DNA of 43,707 bases. It comes from Methylobacterium indicum. GTDB taxonomy: Bacteria; Pseudomonadota; Alphaproteobacteria; Rhizobiales; Beijerinckiaceae. Shown piece after piece: positions 30,960-40,604 of this stretch; the first letter of the stretch is position 1; the number at the start of each line of letters is the position of its first letter. The stretch spans positions 1 through 43,707 of the forward strand of contig NZ_JTHF01000140.1 of the NCBI RefSeq assembly GCF_001043895.1. The letters are read 5' to 3'. The notes below the pieces were generated by a model. It was not told the DNA's origin. It saw nothing but the letters and a program-made list of their open reading frames with translations, and ran no database searches. The position numbers and the translations under genes were made by a program.

Positions 30960-31247
30960 TTGGAAGACACGGCACCGGGTGACAGGCCCTCCGCGCCGTC
31001 GCCTGCCGACAATCGCAAGCTCGTCGCCAACGAGACCGCGAAACTGTTTGCGAACAACCTCGACCGAGCGTCGACGGCCTGCTTCACCGTTGGCGCAGCC
31101 ACGCCGTTGACCGGTTGGCTCTTCGGCGTGAGCGGCTTGAACCAGGTTCAGTGGTGGCTGCTGGTAGTCATCATCGCCTGTTGGCTCGGAGGCTCCGCGT
31201 TCCTACATTATCTTGCACGACGTGTTCTCAGAGGGCTGATCCCATGA
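30960..31247 (+). CDS. small two-helix membrane protein of a conserved-looking pair
   Basis: A 95-residue protein from a TTG at 30960 (GGGAG just upstream). After a 30-residue polar N-terminus (including NRKLVANETAKLFANNLDR) come two hydrophobic helices (around 40-58 and 65-85), ending in RRVLRGLIP. Its stop overlaps the next gene's ATG by ATGA. I recognise the general look of a small alphaproteobacterial membrane protein paired with a second short one, but I cannot give a name or function. Confidence 0.7.
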   Translation: MEDTAPGDRPSAPSPADNRKLVANETAKLFANNLDRASTACFTVGAATPLTGWLFGVSGLNQVQWWLLVVIIACWLGGSAFLHYLARRVLRGLIP

Positions 31248-31396
31248 ACGAATATGCGGCCCTCGCCGTGATCGTCCCCATCGTCGCGGTTGGGATCGGG
31301 TACCTCGCCGTTCGGCGGCAGGAGCGCCAGATGGCCCGCCTGAAGCGGGACCTCGAACGCGAAACCCGGCAGGCACGGGGCGCCGCCTTGAGCTGA
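31244..31396 (+). CDS. 50-residue single-pass membrane protein
   Basis: Begins MNEYAALAVIVPIVAVGIG, one hydrophobic helix, then a strongly charged helical tail (RRQERQMARLKRDLERETRQ). The ATG overlaps the previous stop (ATGA) and GAGGG lies about 8 nt upstream, so translation is coupled. The N-terminus-out, charged-tail-in topology resembles small accessory membrane subunits. It is followed at 31445 by a hairpin that can end transcription in both directions. Confidence 0.7.
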   Translation: MNEYAALAVIVPIVAVGIGYLAVRRQERQMARLKRDLERETRQARGAALS

Positions 31397-31444
31397 CGCC
31401 CGGGCCCAACCGGGTCGATCGACGAGCATCGAACGCTCGCGAAA

Positions 31445-31468
31445 CCCCCGGGACCATAGTCCCGAGGG
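31445..31468. terminator. bidirectional hairpin between convergent genes
   Basis: CCCCCGGGAC (31445-31454) pairs with GTCCCGAGGG (31459-31468), one mismatch, 4-nt loop. On the minus strand TTTC follows the stem. It separates the small membrane gene pair from phaC. Confidence 0.6.
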
Positions 31469-31479
31469 CTTGCCTCACC

Positions 31480-33276
31480 TCACGCCTTCTCGAGCACGTA
31501 GGTTCCCGGCGCCGCCCCGAGCGAGGGCAGCACCCCGCCGCCGGGCTGGCGCGCCGGGACCCGCTCGTTGTTCTGGTGCTCGAGCCAGGAGAGCCAGTAG
31601 GGCCACCACGAGCCCGGATGCTCGGTTGCGGCGGCGATCCAGTCGGTGAGGGTGCCGTAGGCCGGACCCCCGGTCCAGTACTGGTATTTGGGCTTGGCCG
31701 GCGGGTTCACCACGCCGGCGATGTGACCCGAGCCCGCCAGCACGTAGTCGACGGTGCCGCCGAAGGCGCGGCAGCCCTCGAAAACCGAGAGGGCCGGGGC
31801 GATGTGGTCCTCGCGGGTCGCGAGGTTGAAGACCGGGGCCTTCACCTTGCCGAGGTCGAGGCGGACGTTGCCGAGCACCATCTCGCCGCGCGACAACTTG
31901 TTGTCGAGGTAGCAGTTGCGCAGGTAGAACGAGTGGTTGGCGGCCGGCATCCGGGTCGCGTCGGAGTTCCAGTACAAGAGATCGAAGGGCAGCGGCGCCT
32001 TGCCCTTCAGGTAGTTGTTGACGACGTAGGGCCAGATCAGGTCGTTCGGCCGCAGCATGTTGAAGGCGTTGGCCATCTTGGCGCCTTCGAGGTAGCCGCG
32101 GTCCTTCATGCCGGCCTCGATCGAGCGGATCTGGGCCTCGTCGACGAAGACCTTGAGGTCGCCGGCATGGGTGAAGTCGACCTGGGTGGTCAGGAAGGTG
32201 GCGCTGGCGATGCGGTCGTCGCCCACCGCCGCCATGTAGGCGAGGCTGACGGCGAGCAGCGTGCCGCCGACGCAGTAGCCCACCGCCGAGACCTCGCGCT
32301 CGCCGGTCGCCCTCTCGATGGCTTCGAGCGCCGCGAAGATGCCCTCGCGCATGTAGCTCTCGAAGTCCTTGGCGGCGTGGCGCGCATCCGGGTTGACCCA
32401 GGAGATCACGAACACCGTCAGGCCTTGGGCGACCGCCCAGCCGATGTAGCTCTTGTCCTTGTTCAGATCGAGGATGTAGAACTTGTTGATCCAGGGCGGC
32501 ACGATCAGCAGCGGGCGCTTGAGCACCGTCTCGGTCTGCGGCGCGTACTGGATCAGCTCGATCAGGTCGTTGCGGAACACCACCTCGCCGGGGGTGCTCG
32601 CCATGTTGACGCCGACCTTGAACTGGCCCGGATCGGTCTGGCGCACGCGCAATTCGCCGCCGCCGGCCTCGACGTCCTCGGCCAGCATCTTCATGCCGCG
32701 CACGAGGTTGGCGCCGTTCTCCCGAAACGTCTCGCGCAGGAGCTCGGGATTCGTCGCCAGGAAGTTCGACGGCGACATCGCGCCCGAGATCTGCCGGACG
32801 TAGAACTGCGCCTTGGCGCGGGTATGGTCGTCGAGCCCCTCGGCCTCGTCGACCATGATCTCGGCCCAGCGCGTCGTGATGAGGTAGCCCTGCTTCAGGA
32901 AGTCGAAGACCGGGTTCGACGTCCATTCGGGAGCGGCGAAGCGCTTGTCCTTCGGATCGGGCAGGGCCACGGGGGTGACCGTCTCGCCCTGCATCCGCTG
33001 CAGGGTCGAGCCCCATAGGGCCAGGAACTGGCCGCCGATCAGGCTCTGGGCCTCCATCGCCTTCTGGGGATCGGTGAACCACTTCTCGGCGACGGTGCCC
33101 AGCGTGCGCACGACCTCCGTCACCGAGTCGGCCAGCGCCGTGTTCGGCTTGCCCTCCTCGAGGGGCTTGGCGTAGGCGGCGAGCGCCCGGCTGAACTGCT
33201 CGGTCATCAGGCCCGCATTGCGCGACAGGGCCTCCACATCCGCAACCGGCGCCGTACCTCTCTCAGAAGACGTCAC
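31480..33276 (-). CDS. phaC: class I polyhydroxyalkanoate synthase
   Basis: A 598-residue cytoplasmic polymerase that links (R)-3-hydroxyacyl-CoA units into storage polyester. The lipase-like box GYCVGGT carries the nucleophile Cys near residue 334; the catalytic Asp lies in TREDHIAP near 487 and the His in [12 protein letters not shown] near 520. The PhaC N-domain ([33 protein letters not shown]) precedes the alpha/beta hydrolase part. The length fits class I (about 590-620), short-chain monomers. GGGAGGAG precedes the GTG start. PhaA, PhaB and phasin genes are not in the window, a common scattered arrangement in methylotrophs. Confidence 0.96.
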   Translation of the reverse strand: MTSSERGTAPVADVEALSRNAGLMTEQFSRALAAYAKPLEEGKPNTALADSVTEVVRTLGTVAEKWFTDPQKAMEAQSLIGGQFLALWGSTLQRMQGETVTPVALPDPKDKRFAAPEWTSNPVFDFLKQGYLITTRWAEIMVDEAEGLDDHTRAKAQFYVRQISGAMSPSNFLATNPELLRETFRENGANLVRGMKMLAEDVEAGGGELRVRQTDPGQFKVGVNMASTPGEVVFRNDLIELIQYAPQTETVLKRPLLIVPPWINKFYILDLNKDKSYIGWAVAQGLTVFVISWVNPDARHAAKDFESYMREGIFAALEAIERATGEREVSAVGYCVGGTLLAVSLAYMAAVGDDRIASATFLTTQVDFTHAGDLKVFVDEAQIRSIEAGMKDRGYLEGAKMANAFNMLRPNDLIWPYVVNNYLKGKAPLPFDLLYWNSDATRMPAANHSFYLRNCYLDNKLSRGEMVLGNVRLDLGKVKAPVFNLATREDHIAPALSVFEGCRAFGGTVDYVLAGSGHIAGVVNPPAKPKYQYWTGGPAYGTLTDWIAAATEHPGSWWPYWLSWLEHQNNERVPARQPGGGVLPSLGAAPGTYVLEKA

Positions 33277-33418
33277 GCGCTCTCTCCTCCCTTGTTGCGG
33301 CCTGCCGCGACAGGCCGCCTTTCGGACAAACTATCATCTCAAACCGCCGGTTGCGCCAGATGACCGGACCCGGTTTCCTCACCGCCACGCTGCCCTCGCG
33401 CAAGGTTCCGCCACGTCC

Positions 33419-33805
33419 ATGCCCGCCTTCCCCGCTCTCTCGACCCGTCTCGCCACTGCCGCGACACTCGTCGTCATCGGCTTGTCCGCCGGCGGCTGCG
33501 TCCTCGACGGGGCCGGCATCCGCGACGCCGCCAAGTCGGCGGGGTTCGGCCCCAAGGAAGTCGCCGCGCCCGACTTCGTCGAGAAGTCCCGCCGCGGGGG
33601 CGGCGACTTCCTGCCGGTCGGCGAATCCGCCCCGCCTCGCGAAACCCGGGCCAAGTCGGCTGCCGGCGTGAAGGCGCTGGAGGCAGAGCTCGACGCGAGC
33701 CGCCAGCGCAACGAGGCCAAGGGCCGCGACGCCGCCAAGGTCGGCGGCGCGGTCAAGCCGCCGGCCCCGCCCAAGATGCCGCCGGCCCTTCCGCCCACCG
33801 AGTGA
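33419..33805 (+). CDS. small lipoprotein
   Basis: A 128-residue exported lipoprotein: basic start, hydrophobic run TAATLVVIGLSAG, then lipobox LSAGGC with the lipidated Cys near residue 27. The mature part is unstructured and charged, with a Pro-rich tail (KPPAPPKMPPALPP). No known fold. Divergent from phaC and upstream of the aminotransferase gene. The stop codon begins a tandem repeat of 11-bp units. Confidence 0.75.
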   Translation: MPAFPALSTRLATAATLVVIGLSAGGCVLDGAGIRDAAKSAGFGPKEVAAPDFVEKSRRGGGDFLPVGESAPPRETRAKSAAGVKALEAELDASRQRNEAKGRDAAKVGGAVKPPAPPKMPPALPPTE

Positions 33806-33843
33806 CCCGCGGGCGACCCGCGCGTGACCCGCGCGTGACCCGG
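33803..33843 (+). repeat. 11-bp tandem repeat starting at the stop codon
   Basis: Units GACCCGCGSGN (33804-33814, 33815-33825, 33826-33836, partial to 33843). The TGA at 33803-33805 lies at the first unit boundary and TGA recurs at later units. Confidence 0.85.
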
Positions 33844-33993
33844 ATGAGTGACGCAGAGGAGCGACACGGCCCGGTTGAGGCTTAAGTCCCAGACCGGCCC
33901 CGGCCCGGCCAATCTTCCTCTTGCCCCAAAACCCCTCTAGACAGCGTATGTGACACGCGCGTCGCAGCGGCGGCGCCGATCCAGGACCCGGCC

Positions 33994-35214
<1,221 letters not shown>

Positions 35215-35351
35215 CGCCACGACTTGTGGCCGGGGGGCGACAGGGGAGGCGCAATCGCATCCCCGTATCGTCGCCTCGGCCGCGCCGGGTTGATCCGGGC
35301 GGAACGGAGCGTCAGGGTGCGGCCAAGGTTTCGCTCCACACTGGGTATCCG

Positions 35352-35567
35352 ATGCGTCGCTCGCTGAAGCTCGTCGTTCTCGCCGCCGCGGCCGCCCTCC
35401 CGGCCGCCTGCGCGCCGAACCCGATCATCGCCCGCGACCCCGTCCCGGCCCCGAGCCCCGACATCGCCTATCGCTGCTCCTCGACCCCGGCGCTCCTCAA
35501 CGGCTACTGGGCCGAGTGCGAGCGGATCCGGCGCGAGCGCGAGGTCGTGGTCCGCACCAAGGGCTGA
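35352..35567 (+). CDS. small lipoprotein
   Basis: A 71-residue lipoprotein: KLVVLAAAAALPAAC is a signal peptide with lipobox and lipidated Cys at about residue 20. The mature protein has two further cysteines (YRCSSTP and AECERIR) that could form a disulphide. It begins MRRSLK 137 bp after the aminotransferase stop. Role unknown, perhaps outer membrane or periplasmic structure. Confidence 0.7.
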   Translation: MRRSLKLVVLAAAAALPAACAPNPIIARDPVPAPSPDIAYRCSSTPALLNGYWAECERIRREREVVVRTKG

Positions 35568-35673
35568 CACGCGGGCGCGAACCAGCCCGACTCTTCAGAG
35601 CCACCCGGACAGCTCGCCGCGCCCCGGAACCGGGGGCGGCTTTCCGCGCGTTAACCAGCATCCATCACCGAGG

Positions 35674-36054
35674 ATGCCCCGCGTGGTCCGTCGTCTCATC
35701 CTGCCGCTCGCCGCCCTGGCCTGCTTCTCGGGCCCCATGGTCGCGAACTCGGCCTCGGCGCAATCCCCGCTCGCCGTGCGGGTGCGCCCGCCGGTCGCGG
35801 AGCCCGACATCTACAACCGCGCCGCCGCGGCCGGCCCCGTCGTGCTGCCAATGTCTCCCGACGCCGTCCTCGGCCCGCTGCCGGTGGGCGCGAGCGGCCT
35901 CGTGGCGATCCGCGCCGTGCCGGTCGTCGCCGTCACCAATGGCGGCGGCTTCGGACCGACGGGCTTCGGCTATTACGGCGACAGCGTGAGCGAAGGCCCG
36001 CTCAACCGCCGGCCCCGCATGGCCGACTACGTCCTCGGCAGCCGCCCCTACTGA
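35674..36054 (+). CDS. secreted protein of unknown function
   Basis: A 126-residue exported protein with signal peptide (RRLILPLAALACFSGP then NSASAQ) and a mature part rich in Pro, Gly and Val (GPVVLPMSPDAVLGPLPVGA, NGGGFGPTGFGYYGD). GAGG touches the ATG, and a GTG at 35683 is 9 nt from it, so the second start may be used. No family recognised. Confidence 0.65.
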   Translation: MPRVVRRLILPLAALACFSGPMVANSASAQSPLAVRVRPPVAEPDIYNRAAAAGPVVLPMSPDAVLGPLPVGASGLVAIRAVPVVAVTNGGGFGPTGFGYYGDSVSEGPLNRRPRMADYVLGSRPY

Positions 36055-36064
36055 TCCCACCCTC

Positions 36065-36170
36065 TCAGCAGACGTGCGTTGGCAGGCCAACGCTTCGCCC
36101 GCTTAGGTTCTTGTTGTGTCGCAGATTTTTGCCGCCGAACCGGTGTCCACTTCGGCGAAATCTGCTTAGG
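36065..36170 (+). repeat. dispersed intergenic repeat, copy B
   Basis: Second copy of the element at 19382-19485, same orientation and hairpin core (CGCCGAACCGGT between GCAGATTTTT and AAATCTGC). Here it lies between two secreted-protein genes, with a short extra tail CTTAGGCGAAATCTTCTTAGG repeating part of its end. Confidence 0.75.
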
Positions 36171-36198
36171 CGAAATCTTCTTAGGAAGGAGACGTTCC

Positions 36199-36648
36199 AT
36201 GCGTGCACGCATTCTCGCGGCGGGCCTGCTGGCCGGCCTCGCCACCCTGGCGGCGGCCCTGCCGGCCGCGGCCCAGAGCGTCGGCTACGTCACCGGCTTC
36301 CCGGGCAAGGACCCGGCCGGCGACGACGAGATCGGCTGGGGCCCGGCCTATCGGCCCGAGACCAGCTTCTCGCAGCCCGGCACGCCGCCGACGCCCGGCG
36401 ACTTCGCCGGCGCCGCCTACCGCGCCCGGACCGGCCACGGCCCCTACGACGCGATCCAGGCCCCGATGCGGCCGGTGCGCGCCTACCAGTACCAGAATCC
36501 GGGCTACGGCTACGCGCCGGCCGGCTACTATGGCGAGCCCGGTTACGCGCCGCGGATGCGGGCCGTGCGGGTGCGCCACGGTGTCAAGCATCGCTCCCAC
36601 GCCAAGGCGACGATGCATCACCGCGCGTATCGGCAAGTGATGCGCTGA
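36199..36648 (+). CDS. secreted low-complexity protein of unknown function
   Basis: A 149-residue protein with signal peptide (RILAAGLLAGLATLAA then AAAQS). The mature part is rich in Gly, Pro, Tyr and Gln (QNPGYGYAPAGYYGEPGY) and ends in a basic His/Arg tail (VRHGVKHRSHAKATMHHR). AGGAAGGAG gives a strong ribosome site for the ATG. It could be a surface or biofilm protein, judged from composition only. The stop codon lies within a 12-bp tandem repeat. Confidence 0.75.
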   Translation: MRARILAAGLLAGLATLAAALPAAAQSVGYVTGFPGKDPAGDDEIGWGPAYRPETSFSQPGTPPTPGDFAGAAYRARTGHGPYDAIQAPMRPVRAYQYQNPGYGYAPAGYYGEPGYAPRMRAVRVRHGVKHRSHAKATMHHRAYRQVMR

Positions 36649-36680
36649 GTGATGCCGATGCGCGGAGTGACGCGCTGAGC
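36636..36680 (+). repeat. 12-bp tandem repeat across the stop codon
   Basis: Degenerate units such as ATGCGCTGAGTG, ATGCGCGGAGTG and ACGCGCTGAGCG, starting within the last codons and the stop of the previous gene. Confidence 0.75.
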
Positions 36681-36737
36681 GCCACGGGACGCGGCGAGCC
36701 AGGCAGAGGCGTGGCTCGCGGTCCCGAACCGCAAGGC

Positions 36738-36790
36738 GATCCCGGGGGCTCGCCGCAGGCTAGAACCCGGGATCCCCTTGGAGGGTTTTC
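36738..36790 (+). terminator. long hairpin between convergent genes
   Basis: GATCCCGGG (36738-36746) pairs perfectly with CCCGGGATC (36766-36774), then a second small stem CCCTTGGAGGG and TTTT (36776-36790) follow. It probably ends the plus-strand secreted-protein gene transcript. Confidence 0.6.
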
Positions 36791-36818
36791 CGTCCGGCCA
36801 TCTCGACCGAAGAAGCCC

Positions 36819-37835
36819 TCAGGCAAACCCTTCCAGCACGATCTTCCCCTTCGCCCGGCCGCTCTCGAGACGCGCGTGAGCCCGGCGCAGGTTCGCGGCA
36901 TTGATCGGCCCGAAATGCTCGGCGAGCGTCGTGCGCAGCTGCCCGGCCTCGACGAGCCGCGCCACCTCGTCCAGCAACGCGCCCTGGGCCGCGATGTCGA
37001 CCGTGCCGAACATCGGCCGGGTGAACATGAACTCCCAGTGCAGCGACAGGCTCTTACGCTTGAGGAGCGACACGTCGAGCGTCGCGGGATCGTCGATCAG
37101 GGCGAGCCGGCCCTGCGGCGCCATCAGTTCGGCGATCGCCGCGAGATGCGTGTCGGTGTGGGTGGTCGAGAAGACCAGCCCCGGCGCGCCCAGCCCGAGA
37201 TCGGCAACCTGCCGGGCGAGCGCGGCGCCATGATCGACGACGTGGTGGGCGCCGAGGTCCCGGCTCCAGGCCATCGTCTCCGGCCGCGACGCGGTGGTGA
37301 TCACCGTGAGGTCGGTGAGCTGGCGCGCGAGCTGCGTGGCGATCGAGCCGACGCCGCCGGCGCCGCCGACGATCAGGATCGCGTTCGCGGCCCCCGGCAC
37401 GGCCTTGCGGACATCGAGCCGGTCGAACAGCGTCTCCCAGGCGGTGATCGCGGTCAGCGGCAGGGCGGCGGCCTCGGCGAAGGAGAGCGAGGCGGGCTTC
37501 CTGCCCACGATGCGCTCGTCGACGAGATGGAACTCGGCGTTGGTGCCGGGGCGCTCCAGGGCACCGGCATAGTACACCGCGTCGCCCGGGCGGAACCGCG
37601 TCGCCTCCGGGCCCGTCGCCACGACGATGCCGGCGGCGTCCCAGCCCAGGACCTTCCAGGCGCCGGCTTCGGGTGCGGCGCGGCGGCGCACCTTGGTGTC
37701 GACGGGGTTCACCGAGACCGCCCGGACCTCGACCAGGATGTCGCGGCCGGTAGGCTCGGGGCGGGGCAGGGTGATGTCCTGGAGGGCGGCCTCGTCCTCG
37801 ATCGGCAGGGAGGTCTGATAACCGACGGCGCGCAT
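36819..37835 (-). CDS. zinc-binding-type MDR oxidoreductase (quinone reductase-like)
   Basis: A 338-residue medium-chain dehydrogenase/reductase. The catalytic half opens with EDEAALQDITLPRP and VRAVSVNPVDTKVR; the Rossmann motif is ILIVGGAGGVGSIATQLARQ near residues 155-170, typical for NADPH. It lacks the structural-zinc cysteines, so it belongs to the zinc-free quinone oxidoreductase-like group (YogA type). It reduces quinones or enones by two electrons. AAGGAG precedes the ATG by 7 nt. It is divergent from an HxlR regulator, which is the usual partner for such reductases. Confidence 0.9.
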   Translation of the reverse strand: MRAVGYQTSLPIEDEAALQDITLPRPEPTGRDILVEVRAVSVNPVDTKVRRRAAPEAGAWKVLGWDAAGIVVATGPEATRFRPGDAVYYAGALERPGTNAEFHLVDERIVGRKPASLSFAEAAALPLTAITAWETLFDRLDVRKAVPGAANAILIVGGAGGVGSIATQLARQLTDLTVITTASRPETMAWSRDLGAHHVVDHGAALARQVADLGLGAPGLVFSTTHTDTHLAAIAELMAPQGRLALIDDPATLDVSLLKRKSLSLHWEFMFTRPMFGTVDIAAQGALLDEVARLVEAGQLRTTLAEHFGPINAANLRRAHARLESGRAKGKIVLEGFA

Positions 37836-37932
37836 GGGCGGGCTCCTTGATGACTGGAGCCGAGATGACCGCTACCTTCATCACGCGCAAGAACGCACAT
37901 GAAACGCCCATAGTGTCGAAAAGGATACCGTC

Positions 37933-38301
37933 ATGGCCCGCATTCGGCACCGCAGCCTGGATTGCAGCCCGGGCTGCGCCGTCGAGGCGACGCTCCAGCT
38001 GATCGACGGCAAGTGGAAGGGCGTGATCCTCTACCATCTGCTGGCGGAGGCGCCGGATGGGGCCTTGCGCTTCAACGGCTTGCGCCGCCGGATGCCGAAC
38101 GTGACCCAGCGCATGCTGACCAACCAGCTGCGCGAACTGGAGGCGGATGGGTTCGTGCACCGCACGGTCTACGCCGAGGTGCCGCCCCGGGTGGAATACC
38201 GCCTGACCGCGCGCGGCCGCAGCCTGGAGCCGGTCATCCGGGCGCTCAAGGCCTGGGGCGACGCCCATGCCGCGCTCCCCACAGAGACCGAGGCCGCCTG
38301 A
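37933..38301 (+). CDS. HxlR-family transcription regulator
   Basis: A 122-residue winged-helix regulator. The family signature CAVEATLQLIDGKWKGVIL follows two cysteines, Cys11 and Cys15 (LDCSPGC). LRFNGLRRRMPNVTQRML is the recognition part. Many HxlR proteins (YodB, HypR, QorR) sense electrophiles or quinones by an N-terminal cysteine, so Cys15 is a candidate sensor. The divergent reductase gene 97 bp away is the likely target, with the operator between them. TTCAT...ATGAA at about 37877-37902 is a weak candidate site. Confidence 0.9.
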   Translation: MARIRHRSLDCSPGCAVEATLQLIDGKWKGVILYHLLAEAPDGALRFNGLRRRMPNVTQRMLTNQLRELEADGFVHRTVYAEVPPRVEYRLTARGRSLEPVIRALKAWGDAHAALPTETEAA

Positions 38302-38305
38302 GGCG

Positions 38306-38512
38306 TCAGCGCGACAGGCTGCGGAAGACGCACGTCTGGCCGCGATCCTCGTAGCCCGCCGGGCATCGGGCGACGCAGGCACCGGCGGCGAACTTGAGGG
38401 GAGGGCGGCAATACGCGTCCTCCTGTGCCCGGACGAGGGGCGGGCGCAGGGCGACGACCAGGATCGTCGCAGCGGCCGCGAGGATGATGCCGAGGGCGAC
38501 GAGGCGCAGCAC
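38306..38512 (-). CDS. small Cys-rich secreted or membrane-anchored protein
   Basis: A 68-residue frame from the GTG at 38512 (CAGGAG 9 nt upstream). The N-terminus is a hydrophobic helix (VALGIILAAAATILVVAL) serving as signal or anchor; the rest has four cysteines (DAYCRPP, GACVARCPAG, GQTCVF), likely two disulphides outside the cytoplasm. The upstream frame to 38725 is not supported by a start. It converges with the HxlR gene with 4 bp between stops. Confidence 0.65.
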   Translation of the reverse strand: MLRLVALGIILAAAATILVVALRPPLVRAQEDAYCRPPLKFAAGACVARCPAGYEDRGQTCVFRSLSR

Positions 38513-38726
38513 GGACCCGCACTCCTGCTTTGGGAACGGCCCTGCACCATATGGGAGCCGCGCGGCGCACCGACAGGCCCGCGCCGTCCCCGGCCGGATG
38601 CCATCGATGCGCTTGACCGGCTCGCGCAGACATGAGCCCTCTGGCAGGATCGGGGCCGGCCACGCTCGGCCCCCGGCCAGGACGATCTCCCGCTTCTGTC
38701 GCAGGGAAAGGACAGGATCTCGCACG

Positions 38727-39875
38727 ATGGCGGAACTCAGCCGTTCGGACCTCGACTACCGCCTGAATCAGCAGAAGATCCTGTCCGAGTTCGGTGTCGA
38801 GGCGCTGCGCGCCGACGATCTCGGGCAGTTGCTGCAGCGGGCGACCGAGCTGTGCGCGGAGGGAATGTCGGCGCAGTTCTGCAAGGCGCTGGAGTACAAG
38901 CCCGGCCAGGACACGCTGCTCGTCATCGCGGGCGTCGGCTGGGGGCCGAACGTCGTCGGCCAGGCGCATGTCGGGGCCGACCTCGCCTCGCCGGCCGGCT
39001 ACGCCCTCAAGACCGGGCAGCCGGTGATCTCCAACCACCTCGAGAACGAGCGCCGCTTCCGCACCCCGCAGCTGATGGCCGATCACGGCGTGCGCCGGGC
39101 GCTGAACGTGCTGATCCGCAACCGCCAGGGTGATTTCGGCGTGCTCGAGGTCGACGACACCCGCGAGGGCCAGTTCGACGAGGCCGACATCGCCTTCATG
39201 CAGGGCTTCGCCAATCTCCTCGGCGGCGCCATCGAGCGCCAGCGCGCGGAGGCCCGGCTCCAGGCCGCCCTCGACCGGCAGGAGCTGCTGACCCGCGAGA
39301 TGAGCCACCGGGTCAAGAACAGCCTCGCCACCGTGGCGGGGCTGCTCTCGCTCCAGGCCCGCACCACCGAGAACCAGCAGGCGCGCGACGCCCTGGCGGA
39401 TGCCCGCTCGCGGGTCGAGGCGGTGGCCCAGGTCCACGACCAGCTCTGGCGCCAGCCCGACCTCGCGGCGGTGGAGCTGTCGGGCTTTCTCGAGAGCCTG
39501 TGCGAGAAGCTGCGCGAGAGCGCGCCGGGCCACGCCATCACCTGCCGGGCCCCCGCCATGCCGATCCCGGCCGACCTCGCGATCCCCCTCGGGCTGTTCG
39601 TCAACGAGCTCGTCACCAACGCGATCAAGTATGCCTACCCGGACGGCCACGGCCCGGTGCGGGTCGAGGCGGAGGCGCGGGACGAGGGCCGGGTGCGCCT
39701 GAGCGTGTCGGATGACGGCGTCGGCCTGCCGGAGGGCTTCGACGCGGCCGCCGCCCGTCACAGCCTCGGCATGCGGGTGATCCACGGCCTGGCGCGCCAG
39801 CTCGGCGGAGATCTCACGGTCACGGGAACGGACGGGGCGTGCTTCGCCCTGACGCTGGATCTCGGCAAGGCGTAG
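38727..39875 (+). CDS. GAF-domain sensor histidine kinase (HisKA_2 type)
   Basis: A 382-residue soluble kinase. The N-terminal GAF domain (about 20-165) has ALEYKPGQDTLLVIAGVGW and LNVLIRNRQGDFGVLEVDD. The HisKA_2 dimerisation segment EMSHRVKNSLATVAGLL near residue 193 holds the phospho-His. The ATPase part has ELVTNAIKYAYP (N-box) near 292, DDGVGLPEGFD (G1) and LGMRVIHGLARQLGG. This class often works with light or stress signalling in alphaproteobacteria, for example upstream of PhyR/EcfG. No response regulator is adjacent. The ATG at 38727 follows AGGA; the frame upstream is open but not supported. Confidence 0.93.
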   Translation: MAELSRSDLDYRLNQQKILSEFGVEALRADDLGQLLQRATELCAEGMSAQFCKALEYKPGQDTLLVIAGVGWGPNVVGQAHVGADLASPAGYALKTGQPVISNHLENERRFRTPQLMADHGVRRALNVLIRNRQGDFGVLEVDDTREGQFDEADIAFMQGFANLLGGAIERQRAEARLQAALDRQELLTREMSHRVKNSLATVAGLLSLQARTTENQQARDALADARSRVEAVAQVHDQLWRQPDLAAVELSGFLESLCEKLRESAPGHAITCRAPAMPIPADLAIPLGLFVNELVTNAIKYAYPDGHGPVRVEAEARDEGRVRLSVSDDGVGLPEGFDAAAARHSLGMRVIHGLARQLGGDLTVTGTDGACFALTLDLGKA

Positions 39876-39963
39876 GGTAAGGTCCTGATCGGCCGTTCCT
39901 CCTTCGATGTTATCGACGGAATGCCGGACGGACTGCGATCCTGCACGCGGAGGCTCGGAGAGA

Positions 39964-40278
39964 ATGAACGTCGATCGATTGCGCGTCGTGCTCAAGGCAA
40001 TCGAATTGCTGGCAGTGCTCGCCGTAGGCATGTTGATAGGCCGCAATTTTCTTGCACCTTCTCATCAAGGTCGGCATTCGCCTGAGATGACCACGATCGC
40101 AAAAAGCGAGAGCGATTGTTATAAAAAATTCATCAACGGCCTTGCAAAAGAGAGCACATGGAGTGAAGGGCAGGATTCGATTTCGGTCGAGTCTACAAAA
40201 ATCGAACGCCGAGTTGAGAAGATCGACGAAGCGCTGCAGCGAGCCGGGGTATCACGCTATGGTTTACCCGGATGTTAG
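39964..40278 (+). CDS. low-GC orphan protein with one membrane helix
   Basis: A 104-residue protein from an ATG preceded by GGAG. Residues 11-28 are hydrophobic (AIELLAVLAVGMLIG), followed by a polar part with Cys (SDCYKKFINGLAK) and ...YGLPGC at the end. Base composition is clearly lower in GC than everything around it (ATTGTTATAAAAAATTCATC), a sign of recent acquisition. No family seen. Confidence 0.6.
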   Translation: MNVDRLRVVLKAIELLAVLAVGMLIGRNFLAPSHQGRHSPEMTTIAKSESDCYKKFINGLAKESTWSEGQDSISVESTKIERRVEKIDEALQRAGVSRYGLPGC

Positions 40279-40604
40279 AAGATATTGTAGATGCATTGCA
40301 ATCATGAAATCTTATAAGGTATATTCTTGCGTAATTTTCGATGATGGGCCCGCATCTATTTCGTCGATAAGCGCTGTGATGCCAGGCTGATTGGCTTTCG
40401 GCACAGCGCTCGCTCGCGGATTTTTCCTACGTTCTGCGCAGCGAGCCGCTTCCCACCGCCTCATCACTTGCACTAGGCTCGACCGGCAGCGCTGCCGCGC
40501 CGCGACGCCAATTCACGCGGCGCAGCGCCCCGGGGACCGGAAGACCGGCCCCGCCCCGAACCAGCCCGGCGCCAGATCCGGGCGGAATCGCAAGGGTGGA
40601 AACG
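40279..40604. other. 326-bp intergenic region, AT-rich at the start
   Basis: No gene seen. 40280-40380 keeps the low GC of the preceding orphan gene, then composition returns to normal near 40400. The region before 40600 probably holds the promoter of the ABC importer, but no clear -35/-10 pair was found. Confidence 0.5.

Noticed and set aside
33900..33993. A sigma-70 promoter before the aminotransferase
   Set aside because: CTTGCC is present but no acceptable -10 lies at 16-18 bp; the match is too weak to list.
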